Source of the DNA: JAMXLO01 sp963819855
GTDB taxonomy: Bacteria; Pseudomonadota; Alphaproteobacteria; Acetobacterales; Acetobacteraceae
Assembly (NCBI GenBank): GCA_963819855.1
Contig: CAWFYC010000002.1
Coordinates: 1 to 64,000, forward strand
Direction: 5' to 3'
DNA length: 64,000 nt
The translations under genes were made by a program, and so were the position numbers. The notes beneath the pieces are model-generated. The model did not search any database. It was given only the letters and a program-made list of their open reading frames with translations, and had not been told where the DNA came from. This document shows, piece after piece, positions 37,882 to 47,579 of the stretch (positions within the stretch are counted from its first letter, which is position 1; each line of letters starts with the position of its first letter).

Positions 37882-39218
37882 CAGGCTCCCGGCTTGCCGG
37901 GATACCACTCGGTGCCCGCGAGCGGCACCTGGGCCATCGCCGCTGCTTCGAGTGTCAGGGCCACCAGATCCTCCGGCTCAAGATTATGCAGATGGCTCTT
38001 GCCGCAGGCTCGCGCGATCGCCTGTGCCTCCAGTGTCATCACTGTCAGATAGTTGGCCAGGCGGCGCCCGGCACGCACCGGATCGAGCCGCGCCGCGAGC
38101 ACCGGATCCTGCGTCGTGATGCCCGCCGGATCACGTCCTTCATGCCAGTCGTCGTAGCAGCCGGCGGTGGAGCCGAGTGCGCGATACTCATCGTCCAACG
38201 CGGGGTCGTTATCGCCCAGCGCGATCAGTGCGGCGGTGCCGATAGCGACCGCATCGGCACCGAGCGCCAGTGCCTTCGCCACATCGGCTCCGCTGCGGAT
38301 ACCGCCGGAAACGATCAGCTGCACCTTCCGGTGTTGTCCCAGTTCCTGCAGCGCCTGCACCGCCGGGCGGATCGATGCGAGCGTAGGCAGGCCGACATGT
38401 TCGATGAAGACCTCCTGCGTCGCGGCGGTGCCACCTTGCATGCCGTCCAGCACCACGACATCGGCGCCTGCCTTCACCGCCAATGCGGTATCGTAATAGG
38501 GGCGGCTGGCGCCAACCTTCACATAGATCGGCTTTTGCCAGTCGGTGATCTCGCGCAGTTCCTCGATCTTGATCGTCAGGTCGTCCGGGCCGGTCCAGTC
38601 AGGATGCCGGCAGGCGGATCGCTGATCGATCCCCTCCGGCAGATTGCGCATCTGTGCCACCCGGGGCGAGATCTTCTGGCCGAGCAACATGCCGCCACCG
38701 CCCGGCTTGGCTCCTTGACCCACGACCACCTCGATCGCATCCGCTTTGCGCAGATCCTCCAGGTTCATGCCGTAGCGGGACGGCAGGCATTGATACACGA
38801 GGATCTGCGAGTGCTCGCGTTCCTCCGGCGTCATGCCGCCGTCCCCGGTTGTCGTTGAGGTGCCGACCGCGGTTGCGCCACGGCCGAGTGCCTCCTTGGC
38901 CGGCGCGGACAACGCACCGAAACTCATTCCGGCGATGGTCACGGGAATCTTCAGTTCGATCGGCCGCTTCGCATGCCGCGTTCCAAGCACCACATCGGTA
39001 CCGCAGCGCTCGCGATAGCCTTCCAGCGGATAGCGCGACATCGATGCGCCCAGGAACAGCAGATCGTCGAAATGCGGCAGCTTGCGTTTCGCACCGAAGC
39101 CGCGGATGTCGTAAATCCCGGTCGCCGCGGCGCGCTGGATTTCGGCAATGGCGTGGCGATCGAACGTCGCGGACTCGCGGGGCGGCATGCCTGGGATGCG
39201 AGGGGGCGCCGGGTTCAT
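37881..39218 (-). CDS. glxD: FMN-binding glutamate synthase-like subunit (GlxD/MgsC)
   Basis: This 445-aa protein is the FMN/4Fe-4S-type central domain of glutamate synthase made as a separate subunit. Typical motifs are FDDLLFLGASMSRYPLEGY (in pieces), VTIAGMSFGALSAPAKEALGRGA (in pieces), TTTGDGGM, VVGQGAKPGGGGMLLG, and the FMN-binding VVLDGMQGGTAATQEVF and LIVSGGIRSGADVAKALALGADAV (in pieces). It should work with GlxB (glutaminase) and GlxC (GXGXG). The ATG at 39218 was chosen because upstream codons are non-conserved. It runs into glnT with a 1-base overlap. Confidence 0.9.
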   Translation of the reverse strand: MNPAPPRIPGMPPRESATFDRHAIAEIQRAAATGIYDIRGFGAKRKLPHFDDLLFLGASMSRYPLEGYRERCGTDVVLGTRHAKRPIELKIPVTIAGMSFGALSAPAKEALGRGATAVGTSTTTGDGGMTPEEREHSQILVYQCLPSRYGMNLEDLRKADAIEVVVGQGAKPGGGGMLLGQKISPRVAQMRNLPEGIDQRSACRHPDWTGPDDLTIKIEELREITDWQKPIYVKVGASRPYYDTALAVKAGADVVVLDGMQGGTAATQEVFIEHVGLPTLASIRPAVQALQELGQHRKVQLIVSGGIRSGADVAKALALGADAVAIGTAALIALGDNDPALDDEYRALGSTAGCYDDWHEGRDPAGITTQDPVLAARLDPVRAGRRLANYLTVMTLEAQAIARACGKSHLHNLEPEDLVALTLEAAAMAQVPLAGTEWYPGKPGA

Positions 39219-39225
39219 GGTCACC

Positions 39226-39933
39226 TCAATAGGCGTCGGCATTGTCGATGTGGAAGTTGTAGAGCCGTCGCGCGGATCCATAGAGTCGGAACGCCGATGC
39301 ATCGATTGCCCGATCGAGCGACGCGCGGTTCAGCAGGTCGCGCAGGATGCCGCGTTCCTCGTCGCCCATCGCCTTCTCCTCACAATCGGCGCCGAGGGTG
39401 TTGACAGTGCCGCAAACAAAGATGCGCGCCTCATACAAACTGTCGCCCAGTGCGTCGCCGGCGTCGCCGCACACCACCAGGTTGCCCTCCTGGGCCATGA
39501 ACGCGCTCATGTGACCGATCGAGCCACCTACCACGATGTCGATCCCCTTCATCGAGATGCCGCACCGCGCGCCGGCATTGCCCTCGATCACCAGCAGGCC
39601 GCCGCGGCCGGTCGCGCCGGCCGCCTGGGCTGCATCGCCCTTCACACGCACCGTGCCCGACATCATGTTTTCCGCGACGCCCGGTCCCGCGTTGCCGGTT
39701 ATTGCGATGTCTGCACCGGAATTCATTCCGGCGCAGTAGTAGCCGACATGGCCTTCGATCCGCACCTGCATCGGCGTATCGATGCCGACCGCCACTGAAT
39801 GCAGTCCGCGCGGATTGACGATCCGCCACAGCGTCTCGTTGCTTTCCCGCGCGAGCCCATGCAGCCGCTGGTTGAGTTCGCGCACGGTTGTCGTCGCCAG
39901 ATCGACCGTCGTCGCGTCGATCGTTCTGCTCAA
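39226..39933 (-). CDS. glxC: GXGXG-domain subunit (GlxC/MgsB)
   Basis: This 235-aa protein equals the C-terminal beta-helix GXGXG domain of glutamate synthase. Repeated Gly turns are visible: RIEGHVGYYCAGMNSGADIAITGNAG, MMSGTVRVKGDAAQAAGATGRGG and GRGGLLVIEGNAGARCGISMKG (each in pieces). The start is a TTG (39933) that overlaps the glxB stop as TTGA, showing translational coupling. It probably forms the scaffold between the amidotransferase and FMN subunits. Confidence 0.88.
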   Translation of the reverse strand: MSRTIDATTVDLATTTVRELNQRLHGLARESNETLWRIVNPRGLHSVAVGIDTPMQVRIEGHVGYYCAGMNSGADIAITGNAGPGVAENMMSGTVRVKGDAAQAAGATGRGGLLVIEGNAGARCGISMKGIDIVVGGSIGHMSAFMAQEGNLVVCGDAGDALGDSLYEARIFVCGTVNTLGADCEEKAMGDEERGILRDLLNRASLDRAIDASAFRLYGSARRLYNFHIDNADAY

Positions 39934-40829
39934 TGCCGGCGTTCCCAGAAATAGACGCGCGCCGGCTCGGGTTCGAACAGGCGCGCGGCGGCAATGCCGG
40001 GAAGCCCGATCAGCGCCCGATACTCCGACGCGAAGGCCACATATTGGTCGGTCTCCGCCATCACCGCCGGTTTGCAGGCGACCGGGTCACGCAGAACGCC
40101 GAACCCGGTCTCGGTGCCTACCACAAAAGTGTAGAAGCCATCGAGATCGTCCAGGGCGGCGTGCAGGGCCTCGTCCAGACGGGCGCCTTCGCGCATGCGC
40201 CAGGTCAGATATCCCGCAGCAACCTCGGTGTCGTTCTCGGTCTCCATCCGTACACCTTGGCGTGCCAACATGCGGCGGACACCATTGTGATTGGAGAGCG
40301 AACCGTTGTGCACCAGGCACTGATCGGCCCCGGTCGAGAATGGATGCGCTCCCTCGGTCGTGACGGCCGACTCCGTCGCCATGCGGGTATGGCCGATCGC
40401 ATGCGTTCCGGTCATCGCAGGAAGATCGAATCGAGCGGACACCTCCGCCGGCCGGCCAACACCCTTGAACAACTCCATCCGCATCCCGCTCGCAACAACG
40501 CGCACCTGCGGTGCGATCCGCGCCAACTGTTCGCGCGCCTTCGCCTCAAGTTCTGCTGGCAGGCGCAACACCGCGTGGTCGTCGCGCAGCACCAGTGACG
40601 TCGGCGTGTTGAGAGCTTCGCCCACCGCCACGGCGATCGCATAGAAATCGGTTGCCGTGGGTCCGTGCAGTGTGAGCTTCACCGTACCGGCGGCGCCATC
40701 GCCGTAGAGGGCAAATCCGGCGCTGTCGGGTCCTCGATCGGTCATCACCGCAAGCATGCCGGCGGTCAATCGGCCAAGCTCCGGTTCAAGGCTCGGATCG
40801 GTCAGGAACAGTCCGACGATGCCGCACAT
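39930..40829 (-). CDS. glxB: Class II glutamine amidotransferase subunit (GlxB/MgsA)
   Basis: This 299-aa Ntn-type glutaminase has catalytic Cys2 directly after Met (MCGIVGLFLTDPS), as in all class II amidotransferases. RGPDSAGFALYG, GHTRMATESAVTTEGAHPF and CLVHNGSLSNHNGVRR supply the Arg, Gly-Asn and Asn-Gly oxyanion residues. The ATG at 40829 puts Cys at position 2. It is the first gene of the glxB-glxC-glxD-glnT operon. The 219 bases upstream to tRNA-Ser should hold the promoter; no operator is evident. Confidence 0.92.
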   Translation of the reverse strand: MCGIVGLFLTDPSLEPELGRLTAGMLAVMTDRGPDSAGFALYGDGAAGTVKLTLHGPTATDFYAIAVAVGEALNTPTSLVLRDDHAVLRLPAELEAKAREQLARIAPQVRVVASGMRMELFKGVGRPAEVSARFDLPAMTGTHAIGHTRMATESAVTTEGAHPFSTGADQCLVHNGSLSNHNGVRRMLARQGVRMETENDTEVAAGYLTWRMREGARLDEALHAALDDLDGFYTFVVGTETGFGVLRDPVACKPAVMAETDQYVAFASEYRALIGLPGIAAARLFEPEPARVYFWERRH

Positions 40830-41048
40830 GAATTGCTCCTCAATGGTCGCCGCACTCTGTACCGAGGATGCACCGGCGGGCAATGCTGGCGGGCGTTTCT
40901 CGCGGCCAGGATGGCGCGGGGCGCGACGCCACCACGGCGTTGCTGATCGTGCTCACGTCCGTCCCCGTCGCCCCGTCACGGAACGTCAACGAATCCAACG
41001 CTATTAACCCTGAGCGGCAAGGTACGACCATAATGGATTATTCTTGCC

Positions 41049-41138
41049 TGGCGGAGGGAGTGGGATTCGAACCCACGGTACACTTTCACGCACACACGCT
41101 TTCCAAGCGTGCGCCTTAAGCCGCTCGGCCATCCCTCC
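41049..41138 (-). tRNA. tRNA-Ser (anticodon GGA)
   Basis: The minus-strand product starts GGAGGGATGGCCGAG and ends with an encoded CCA. The 7-bp acceptor stem pairs GGAGGGA with TCCCTCC. The anticodon arm ACGC-TTGGAAA-GCGT gives anticodon GGA. A long variable arm between anticodon and T arms marks a class II (Ser) tRNA, and the T loop reads GGGTTCGAATCCC. It reads UCC and UCU codons. Confidence 0.97.
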
Positions 41139-41221
41139 GTGCCGGCGAGCAGAAATAGCAGCCCCGCCGCTTCCGGGGAACCGGGTTCGGGCGGTAACAT
41201 CGCACCGGGAAAAAAGGGAGC

Positions 41222-42814
41222 ATGGGCGCCGTGAAGCGTCGTCACTTTCTGACCGGCTCGGCGGCTGCGACCCTTGCCGCCCCGGCGGTCCGTGCGGCAG
41301 GCGATCCCAAGCTGCTGAAGTTCATCCCGCAGGCGGACATCGCCCTCCTCGATCCGAGCTTCGCCCCCGCTCTGGTCACCCGCAATCACGCCTACATGGT
41401 CTACGACACACTGTATGGTGTGGACGATGCGGTCCGCCCGCGGCCGCAGATGGCGGTCGGCCACGTGATCGAGGACGACGGCAAGGTCTGGCAGATCACA
41501 TTGCGCGACGGCCTGCGCTTCCACGATGGCGAGAAGGTGCTGGCGCGCGATGCCGTTGCCTCGCTGAAGCGCTGGGCCAGCCGTGATGTCTTCGCGATCT
41601 CCGTGTTCGCCCAGGTGGACGAGCTGTCAGCGATCTCCGACAGCGTGCTGCAGTTCCGCCTGAAACGCCCGTTCCGCCTGCTCGCCGATCTGCTTGGCAA
41701 GCCAAACCCATTCGCGCCGGTCATCATGCCGGAACGCCTCGCGCTCACCGAGCCCGGCCAGCAGGTGAAGGAGGTCATCGGCAGCGGTCCCTACCGGTTC
41801 GTCATGAACGAACGCATACCTGGATCGCTCGCCGTGTATCAGCGCAACGCCAACTATGTACCGCGCACCGATGGCCCGCCGGTCGGCACCGCCGGTCCGA
41901 AGATCGCCAATTTCGAACGGGTCGAATGGCACACCATCCCCGACGCGGGCACCGCCGCCGCGGCCCTGCAGTCCGGCGAGATGGACTGGTGGGAACAGGC
42001 GACGTCGGACCTGCTGCCGCTGCTGCGCAAGAACCGGGATCTGACCGTCGAGGTGATCGACACTCTCGGCTATTACGCAGTGCTGCGCTTCAACCATCTC
42101 CTCCCACCGTTCGACAACGCCGGGATCCGCCGTGCGCTGCTCGGCGCATTCAGCCAGACCGACATGATGACCGCGGTCGCCGGCGACGACCACTCGATGT
42201 GGAGCGCGGGCATCGGCACCTTCAGCCCGCGCTCGCCGTTCGCCAATGACGCCGGGATGGACGCGCTGAACGGCCCGCGTGATCTTGCGAAGGTGAAGCG
42301 GGACATCGAAGCTGCCGGCTACAACGGCGAAAAGTTCGTGTTCCTGGTGCCGACCGACCTGCCGGCGATCAATGCCATGAGCGAAGTCGTCGCCGACGTG
42401 TTCCGCAAACTCGGCATGAACATGGACTACCAGACGCTCGACTGGGCGACGGTGGCGCAACGGCTCAATTCGCAGGCGCCGCTCGACAAGGGCGGCTGGA
42501 GCCTGAATGCGAACTATGCGCCGGGCTACTCGGCGTCGAGTCCGGCCGCGCACGGCTTCCTGCGCGGTCTGGGCCGGCAGTCGCTGTTCGGTTGGCCGAG
42601 CATGCCGCGCGTGGAGGAGCTGCGCAGCGCCTGGATCGACGCCACCGATCCGGACGAGCAGAAACGCATCTGCCGCGAAATCCAGTTACAGGCGCTTCAA
42701 GACGTGCCGTATATCCCGCTGGGCGCGTTCTTCTTCGCCTCTGCCTATCGCAGCGACCTGACGGGCGTGCTCAAGGGCAGCATCCCGATGTTCACCAATG
42801 TGCGGCGGACCTGA
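41222..42814 (+). CDS. Family 5 (peptide-type) ABC-transporter substrate-binding protein
   Basis: This 530-aa periplasmic binding protein is of SBP_bac_5 type. A Tat signal is visible (KRRHFLTGSAAATLAAPAVRA). Family blocks are YDTLYGVDDAVRPRPQMA, VWQITLRDGLRFHDGEKVLARDAVASLKRWA (in pieces), the segment VIGSGPYRFVMNERIPGS, and the repeated lysine/aspartate hinge GYNGEKFVFLVPTDLPAI. The ATG at 41222 follows AAAGGGAGC. No permease or ATPase gene follows, as a convergent MFS gene is next, so it is an orphan. The ligand may be an oligopeptide or another small molecule. Confidence 0.87.
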   Translation: MGAVKRRHFLTGSAAATLAAPAVRAAGDPKLLKFIPQADIALLDPSFAPALVTRNHAYMVYDTLYGVDDAVRPRPQMAVGHVIEDDGKVWQITLRDGLRFHDGEKVLARDAVASLKRWASRDVFAISVFAQVDELSAISDSVLQFRLKRPFRLLADLLGKPNPFAPVIMPERLALTEPGQQVKEVIGSGPYRFVMNERIPGSLAVYQRNANYVPRTDGPPVGTAGPKIANFERVEWHTIPDAGTAAAALQSGEMDWWEQATSDLLPLLRKNRDLTVEVIDTLGYYAVLRFNHLLPPFDNAGIRRALLGAFSQTDMMTAVAGDDHSMWSAGIGTFSPRSPFANDAGMDALNGPRDLAKVKRDIEAAGYNGEKFVFLVPTDLPAINAMSEVVADVFRKLGMNMDYQTLDWATVAQRLNSQAPLDKGGWSLNANYAPGYSASSPAAHGFLRGLGRQSLFGWPSMPRVEELRSAWIDATDPDEQKRICREIQLQALQDVPYIPLGAFFFASAYRSDLTGVLKGSIPMFTNVRRT

Positions 42815-42820
42815 CGACCC

Positions 42821-44116
42821 TCAGACTGCTGCCCGCCGCATTTGCGCTTCTCGCGCGGGAGCACCGGCGAACGGCAGCAGCGCCGCGGCGCCCAGACTCA
42901 TCAAGCCGACCACCACCAGTGCAATGCTGTACGTATCGGTCTGATCGCGTAGGATGCCGACGAGCTGCGGCGCGGCGTAGCCGGCAATGTTCCCGATCGA
43001 GTTGATGACCGCGATCCCTGCCGCTGCGGCCGCAGGACCGAAATACGCGGTGGGCAGATTCCAGAATGTCGGCAACGCGGCGCTGATGGCAAATCCGACC
43101 ACGCAAAGGCTGGCGAGTTCGACGATCGTATTGCCGGTGAAGACTCCGGCTAGCACAAGGCCAATGCCCGCCCCCAGCGTGCAAAGCGTAACATGCCACA
43201 CGCGCTCACCGGTCCGATCGGAACTGCGCGAGACGAGAACCATGCCGAGCACGCCAAGCGCGGCGGGCATTGCCGAAAGATAGCTGGTGACCAGGTTGCT
43301 GAACCCCAGGTCCTTGATCATGAGAGGCAGGAAGAACACGTTGGCGTACACCCCGAAGCCGATCAGCAGATAGGCAGCCGTCATCAGGACGACCGGTCCG
43401 CTGCGCAGCGCCGTCCAATGTGACAGTTGCCGCCCGCCGCCGCTGCTCTGCTCGGCCGCAAGTGTGGACTGCAGCCACGCGCGTTCTTCCGGTTTCAGCC
43501 AATTGGCATCGGCGGGGCGATCGCGCAGCACGAACGGCGCGATGCATGCGAGCAGCACCGCCGGCGCGGCTTCGAGCAGGAACACCCATTGCCAGCCCTC
43601 CAGGCCTAACCAGCCATGCAGCATCAGGATGTTGCCCGAGATCGGCGCGCCGGTTGACACCGCGGCAGCAGCGAAGGCGTAGAACACGCCCATCGCCCGT
43701 CCACGATAGCGGTCCGGAAACCAGCAGGTCAGAAAGAATATTACCCCAGAGAAATAACCTGCCTCGGCGATACCCAGCAGAAAGCGCACCACGACAAAAC
43801 TCGTTACACCAGTAACCAGTGCCGTTGCGCCGGAGCAAAGCGCCCAGGCAAGAATGATCATCGAGAGCCACCGCCGCGCGCCGAAGCGTGCCAGCATCAC
43901 ATTGGATGGCACCTGGAACAGGATATAGCTCCAGAAGAACGCCCCCGCGCCGAGGCCATATTCCGCGGCGGTGAAGCCGAGGCTCTTGTTCATCGTCAGT
44001 GCGGCGACCGCAATGTTCGAGCGGTCGAGCGCGTTGACGTAGTACCCAAGACCGAGGAATGGCACGAGTCTCCAGGCGACCCGCCGCATGACGTCGGCTT
44101 CGCTGCGGTCTGCCAT
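42821..44116 (-). CDS. MFS transporter, anion:cation symporter (ACS) type
   Basis: This 431-aa inner-membrane protein has 12 hydrophobic helices. Family signs are YYVNALDRSNIAVAALTMNKSLGF (in pieces) in helix 1, GAGAFFWSYILFQVPSNVML in helix 2, the RFLLGIAEAGYFSGVIFFLTCWFP (in pieces) ACS motif, and PDRYRGRAMG. It has the phthalate/tartrate/hexuronate-like layout of organic-anion symporters. The ATG at 44116 follows GGAGGAG; the extra upstream codons are promoter DNA. It converges with the family 5 binding protein (6-base gap). The substrate is unknown. Confidence 0.88.
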   Translation of the reverse strand: MADRSEADVMRRVAWRLVPFLGLGYYVNALDRSNIAVAALTMNKSLGFTAAEYGLGAGAFFWSYILFQVPSNVMLARFGARRWLSMIILAWALCSGATALVTGVTSFVVVRFLLGIAEAGYFSGVIFFLTCWFPDRYRGRAMGVFYAFAAAAVSTGAPISGNILMLHGWLGLEGWQWVFLLEAAPAVLLACIAPFVLRDRPADANWLKPEERAWLQSTLAAEQSSGGGRQLSHWTALRSGPVVLMTAAYLLIGFGVYANVFFLPLMIKDLGFSNLVTSYLSAMPAALGVLGMVLVSRSSDRTGERVWHVTLCTLGAGIGLVLAGVFTGNTIVELASLCVVGFAISAALPTFWNLPTAYFGPAAAAAGIAVINSIGNIAGYAAPQLVGILRDQTDTYSIALVVVGLMSLGAAALLPFAGAPAREAQMRRAAV

Positions 44117-44175
44117 CGTCTCCTCCTGCGTCGGCTTTTTATAACGGCGAGCATAGACCGATGGAAAAGCCACGA

Positions 44176-44195
44176 CACGCACATTTTCGTGCGTG
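44176..44195 (-). terminator. Hairpin downstream of lepA
   Basis: CACGCAC (44176-44182) and GTGCGTG (44189-44195) form a 7-bp stem with a 6-base loop. On the minus strand it is followed by TCGTGGCTTTTCC, a short broken T-tract. It is a weak terminator candidate for lepA. Confidence 0.4.
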
Positions 44196-44249
44196 GCGAG
44201 TATTCAGAACGCTAATGCAGCCAATGCGGGTAATTCGTATTCGAATACA

Positions 44250-46049
44250 TCACGCGTCCATTTTCAGTGCGGCGAGGAAGGCCGACTGCGGAATCTCCAC
44301 CTTGCCGAACTGGCGCATGCGCTTCTTGCCCTCTTTCTGCTTCTCCAGCAGCTTGCGCTTGCGTGTGATATCGCCACCGTAGCACTTCGCGGTCACGTCC
44401 TTCGACAGCGCGCCGATCGTTTCGCGCGCGATGATCCGCCCGCCGATCGCCGCCTGCACGGCGATCTTGAACAACTGCCGCGGGATCAGGTCCTTCAGCT
44501 TGCCGCAGATCGCCCGTCCGCGCGTCTCGGCCACGCTGCGATGCGCGATGAAGCTCAGCGCATCGACCGCCTCGCCATTCACCAGGATCGAGATGCGCAC
44601 CAGATCACCCTCGGCGTAGCCGTCCATCTGGTAGTCGAAGCTGGCATAGCCGCGCGACACCGACTTCAGCCGATCGTAGAAATCGAACACCACCTCGTTC
44701 AGTGGCAGCCGGTACACCGCCATGGCGCGGTTGCCGACATAGGTGAGGTCCGCCTGCTCGCCGCGCCGTTCGTTGCAGAGCTGCAGCACCGCGCCCAGGT
44801 AGTCGTCAGGCACCATGATGGTGGCGCGGATCCACGGCTCCTCGATGTGGTCGATCACGCTGCCGTCCGGCATGTCCACCGGGTTGTGCAGCTCGATCAC
44901 CTCGCCGTTGGTGCGGTGCACCCGATACACCACCGAGGGCGCGGTCGCGATCAGGTCCAGATCGAATTCGCGGGTCAGCCGCTCCTGGATGATCTCCAGA
45001 TGCAGCAGTCCCAGGAAGCCGCAACGGAAGCCGAAGCCCAGCGCGGCGGAGGTCTCCGGTTCGTAGTGGAAGCTGGCGTCGTTCAGCCGCAGTCGGCCAA
45101 GCGACTCCCGCAGCTTCTCGAAGTCGTCCGCGTCCACCGGATAGAGGCCGCACCACACCACCGGCACTGACGGCTTGAAGCCGGGCAGCGCCTCGGTCGC
45201 CGGCGTTCGATCATCGGTGATCGTGTCGCCCACCGAGCAGTCAGCCACGGTCTTGATCGCCGCGGTGATGAAGCCGATCTCGCCCGGGCCCAGGTCGTCG
45301 ACCGGGATCATCTTCGGGCTGAACACGCCCACCTGCTCGACCTGGTGCACCGCGCCGGTCGACATCATGCGGATGCGCTGGCCGCGCTTGATCCGGCCGT
45401 CTTTGACCCGGATCAGGATCACCACCCCGAGGTACTGGTCGTACCAGCTATCGACCAGCAGCGCCTTCAGCGGCGACGCGCCATCGCCCTTCGGCGGCGG
45501 CAGCCGGTGCACCAGCGCCTCCAGCACCCCCTCGATGTTGAGCCCGGTCTTGGCGCTGATCTCCACCGCGTCGGAGGCGTCAAGGCCGATCACGTCCTCG
45601 ATCTGCTGCTTCACCTTCTCCGGTTCGGCGGCTGGCAGGTCGATCTTGTTGAGCACCGGCACGATTTCGTGGTTGGCCTCGATCGCCTGGTAGACGTTGG
45701 CCAGCGTCTGCGCCTCCACGCCCTGCGAGGCATCGACCACCAGCAGCGAGCCCTCGCAGGCGGCCAGACTGCGGGAGACCTCGTAGGAGAAGTCCACGTG
45801 GCCGGGCGTGTCCATCAGGTTCAGCTCGTAAACCTGTCCGTTCTTCGCCTGGTAGGTCAGCCGGACCGTCTGTGCCTTGATGGTGATGCCGCGTTCCCGT
45901 TCCAGCTCCATGCTGTCGAGGACCTGCGGCGTCATCTCCCGGTCGCTCAGTGCGCCGGTGGCCTGGATCAGGCGGTCGGCCAGGGTGGACTTCCCGTGGT
46001 CGATATGCGCGATGATCGCGAAGTTGCGGATGTGGTCGAGCGGGGTCAT
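44250..46049 (-). CDS. lepA: Elongation factor 4 (LepA)
   Basis: This 599-aa ribosomal translocation GTPase is the expected length for LepA. Motif G1 is AHIDHGKST, G2 includes ERERGITIKAQTV, G3 is DTPGHVDF, and G4 is NKIDLPAAEPE. Domain 4/CTD features are LIPRQLFKIAVQAAIGGRIIARE (in pieces), then AKCYGGDITRKRKLLEKQKEGKKRM (in pieces), the LepA-specific C-terminal region. The ATG at 46049 (TPLDHIRNFAIIAH) matches the family start; upstream in-frame codons are not conserved. The gene sits alone between two MFS genes. Confidence 0.96.
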   Translation of the reverse strand: MTPLDHIRNFAIIAHIDHGKSTLADRLIQATGALSDREMTPQVLDSMELERERGITIKAQTVRLTYQAKNGQVYELNLMDTPGHVDFSYEVSRSLAACEGSLLVVDASQGVEAQTLANVYQAIEANHEIVPVLNKIDLPAAEPEKVKQQIEDVIGLDASDAVEISAKTGLNIEGVLEALVHRLPPPKGDGASPLKALLVDSWYDQYLGVVILIRVKDGRIKRGQRIRMMSTGAVHQVEQVGVFSPKMIPVDDLGPGEIGFITAAIKTVADCSVGDTITDDRTPATEALPGFKPSVPVVWCGLYPVDADDFEKLRESLGRLRLNDASFHYEPETSAALGFGFRCGFLGLLHLEIIQERLTREFDLDLIATAPSVVYRVHRTNGEVIELHNPVDMPDGSVIDHIEEPWIRATIMVPDDYLGAVLQLCNERRGEQADLTYVGNRAMAVYRLPLNEVVFDFYDRLKSVSRGYASFDYQMDGYAEGDLVRISILVNGEAVDALSFIAHRSVAETRGRAICGKLKDLIPRQLFKIAVQAAIGGRIIARETIGALSKDVTAKCYGGDITRKRKLLEKQKEGKKRMRQFGKVEIPQSAFLAALKMDA

Positions 46050-46291
46050 CAGGGCGATCAGATAGAGGTTCCCGCGGGCGGTGTCATCCGGAGTCGGGAA
46101 GATGGAAGTCCGGCCGCTCCGGTGCATGGGGTTTTGCGGTCGGCTGGCAGCCGTGGACGCCCCGCCGCCGCGACCCGGAGGCGCTTCTTGTGCGTGAGCT
46201 GGAACCAAGGCACAGCTCCGGGCGACAATCGAGGACCACGGAGCGCCGCGGAGGAAGAAAAAGCTTCGCGATGACCTCTATGGTCGCCCTC

Positions 46292-47575
46292 TCAAGTAGA
46301 CGCGGCGAGCGGCTGCAACGGCCTCGACCGCCGTTTTGCCTCGCGCTCCGGATTTACCAGCGCCATGGCGATGGCGCCGCCCACCAGCATAATGACCCCG
46401 CACATGAAGAACCCGGTGTTGAACCCGTCGAGCGGTGTCGCGGCGGTCTCAATAACACTGCCCATGATATAGGGTGCGAGCAGGCCGGCTGAGCTCGCGA
46501 CTGCGGTGCCGATAGCGAGCAGCGCGCCACGTTGCGCCGCCGGGGTGATTTCACCGACGACAGCATTGCTGATGACGAAGATCACCGAAGGCAGCGCTAC
46601 CCCGAGCGTCGTCAAGGCAATCTTGACTTGGATGCCCGGAACATACGGCAGCATCGCCAGCGCAGCGCCGCCAAGGACGACGCACACCCCGCCGAGGATG
46701 CCGCGCGCCAGTCGGCTCGATGCGCCGCGCGACAGCAGGCGTTGCGAATACCAGCCGGCCGCAAGCATCGCGACCGCGCTGCCGCCGGCGGGCAGCGCTC
46801 CCAGGAGCCCGATCGAACTTTGCGCAAGGCCAAGGCCCTTGATCAGGTAAGCGCCTTGCCACGAGAGCGCCAGCGACAGGGCCCAGTTCGCCCCGAACGC
46901 CGCCGCCCAGCATCCCAAGATCGTGGGGCTCAGCAGCAATTGCGCATAGCCGAGCCGCAGCGATGACTGCGCGGCATCCTTTGCCGTTATACCGCTGTTG
47001 TCCAACGATCCTTCGCGGCCGAAGGCGAGCCACAATGCGCACCAAACGAGACCGGCCAGGCCGAGTGAGCCGAAGGCCCAATGCCAGGTCCAACGCACGA
47101 TGACCCAGTTCAGCAGCGGCAGTGCCACCATGACGCCGATCGCTCCGCCTTGCACAATGACGGCGGTCGGGAGGGTACGCAGCTCGTTGGGGAACCACTT
47201 ATAGGCGGAATGCAGCGCAACCGGTGTTGCGGGACCTTCGCCGGCGCCGAGCGCGATGCGACAGGCCACCAGGGTTTCGAATCCGACCGAGCCGATCATC
47301 GGAAACTGGGTCAGCGCCCAGATGAATGCCATCGCCAGCAGCACCCAGCGCGTCTGCACCCGGTTGGCAACAAAGCCGGTCGCGACCGATGAGACCGCGA
47401 ACAGCAGGAAGAAACTGGAACCGACCAGCCCGAACTGGCGCGGGCCGAGTTTCAGCTCCTGCATGATTGGGACCGCGGCGATCCCGATCACCGCCTTGTC
47501 GGCGAAATTGATCACCATGAACAGGAATAGCAACACCGCCACGACCCAGGCGCGGTAGCGGTCGTTGGCGCGCAT
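46292..47575 (-). CDS. MFS transporter
   Basis: This 427-aa membrane carrier has 12 predicted helices. Helix 1 reads VVAVLLFLFMVINFADKAVIGI and the loop 2-3 signature is LGPRQFGLVGSSFFLLFAVSSVATGFVANR (in pieces). The loop before helix 5 has CRIALGAGEGPATPVALHSAYKWFP (in pieces), close to ACS-family hexuronate/galactonate carriers. The N-terminus is RANDRYRAW. Its upstream neighbour on the same strand is a membrane protein only 4 bases away, so the two are likely in one operon. The substrate is unknown. Confidence 0.85.
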   Translation of the reverse strand: MRANDRYRAWVVAVLLFLFMVINFADKAVIGIAAVPIMQELKLGPRQFGLVGSSFFLLFAVSSVATGFVANRVQTRWVLLAMAFIWALTQFPMIGSVGFETLVACRIALGAGEGPATPVALHSAYKWFPNELRTLPTAVIVQGGAIGVMVALPLLNWVIVRWTWHWAFGSLGLAGLVWCALWLAFGREGSLDNSGITAKDAAQSSLRLGYAQLLLSPTILGCWAAAFGANWALSLALSWQGAYLIKGLGLAQSSIGLLGALPAGGSAVAMLAAGWYSQRLLSRGASSRLARGILGGVCVVLGGAALAMLPYVPGIQVKIALTTLGVALPSVIFVISNAVVGEITPAAQRGALLAIGTAVASSAGLLAPYIMGSVIETAATPLDGFNTGFFMCGVIMLVGGAIAMALVNPEREAKRRSRPLQPLAAST

Positions 47576-47579
47576 TGGA

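Noticed and set aside
41049..41138. tRNA-Ser as an integration site for a genomic island
   Set aside because: No integrase, no repeated tRNA 3' end and no mobile genes were found beside it.
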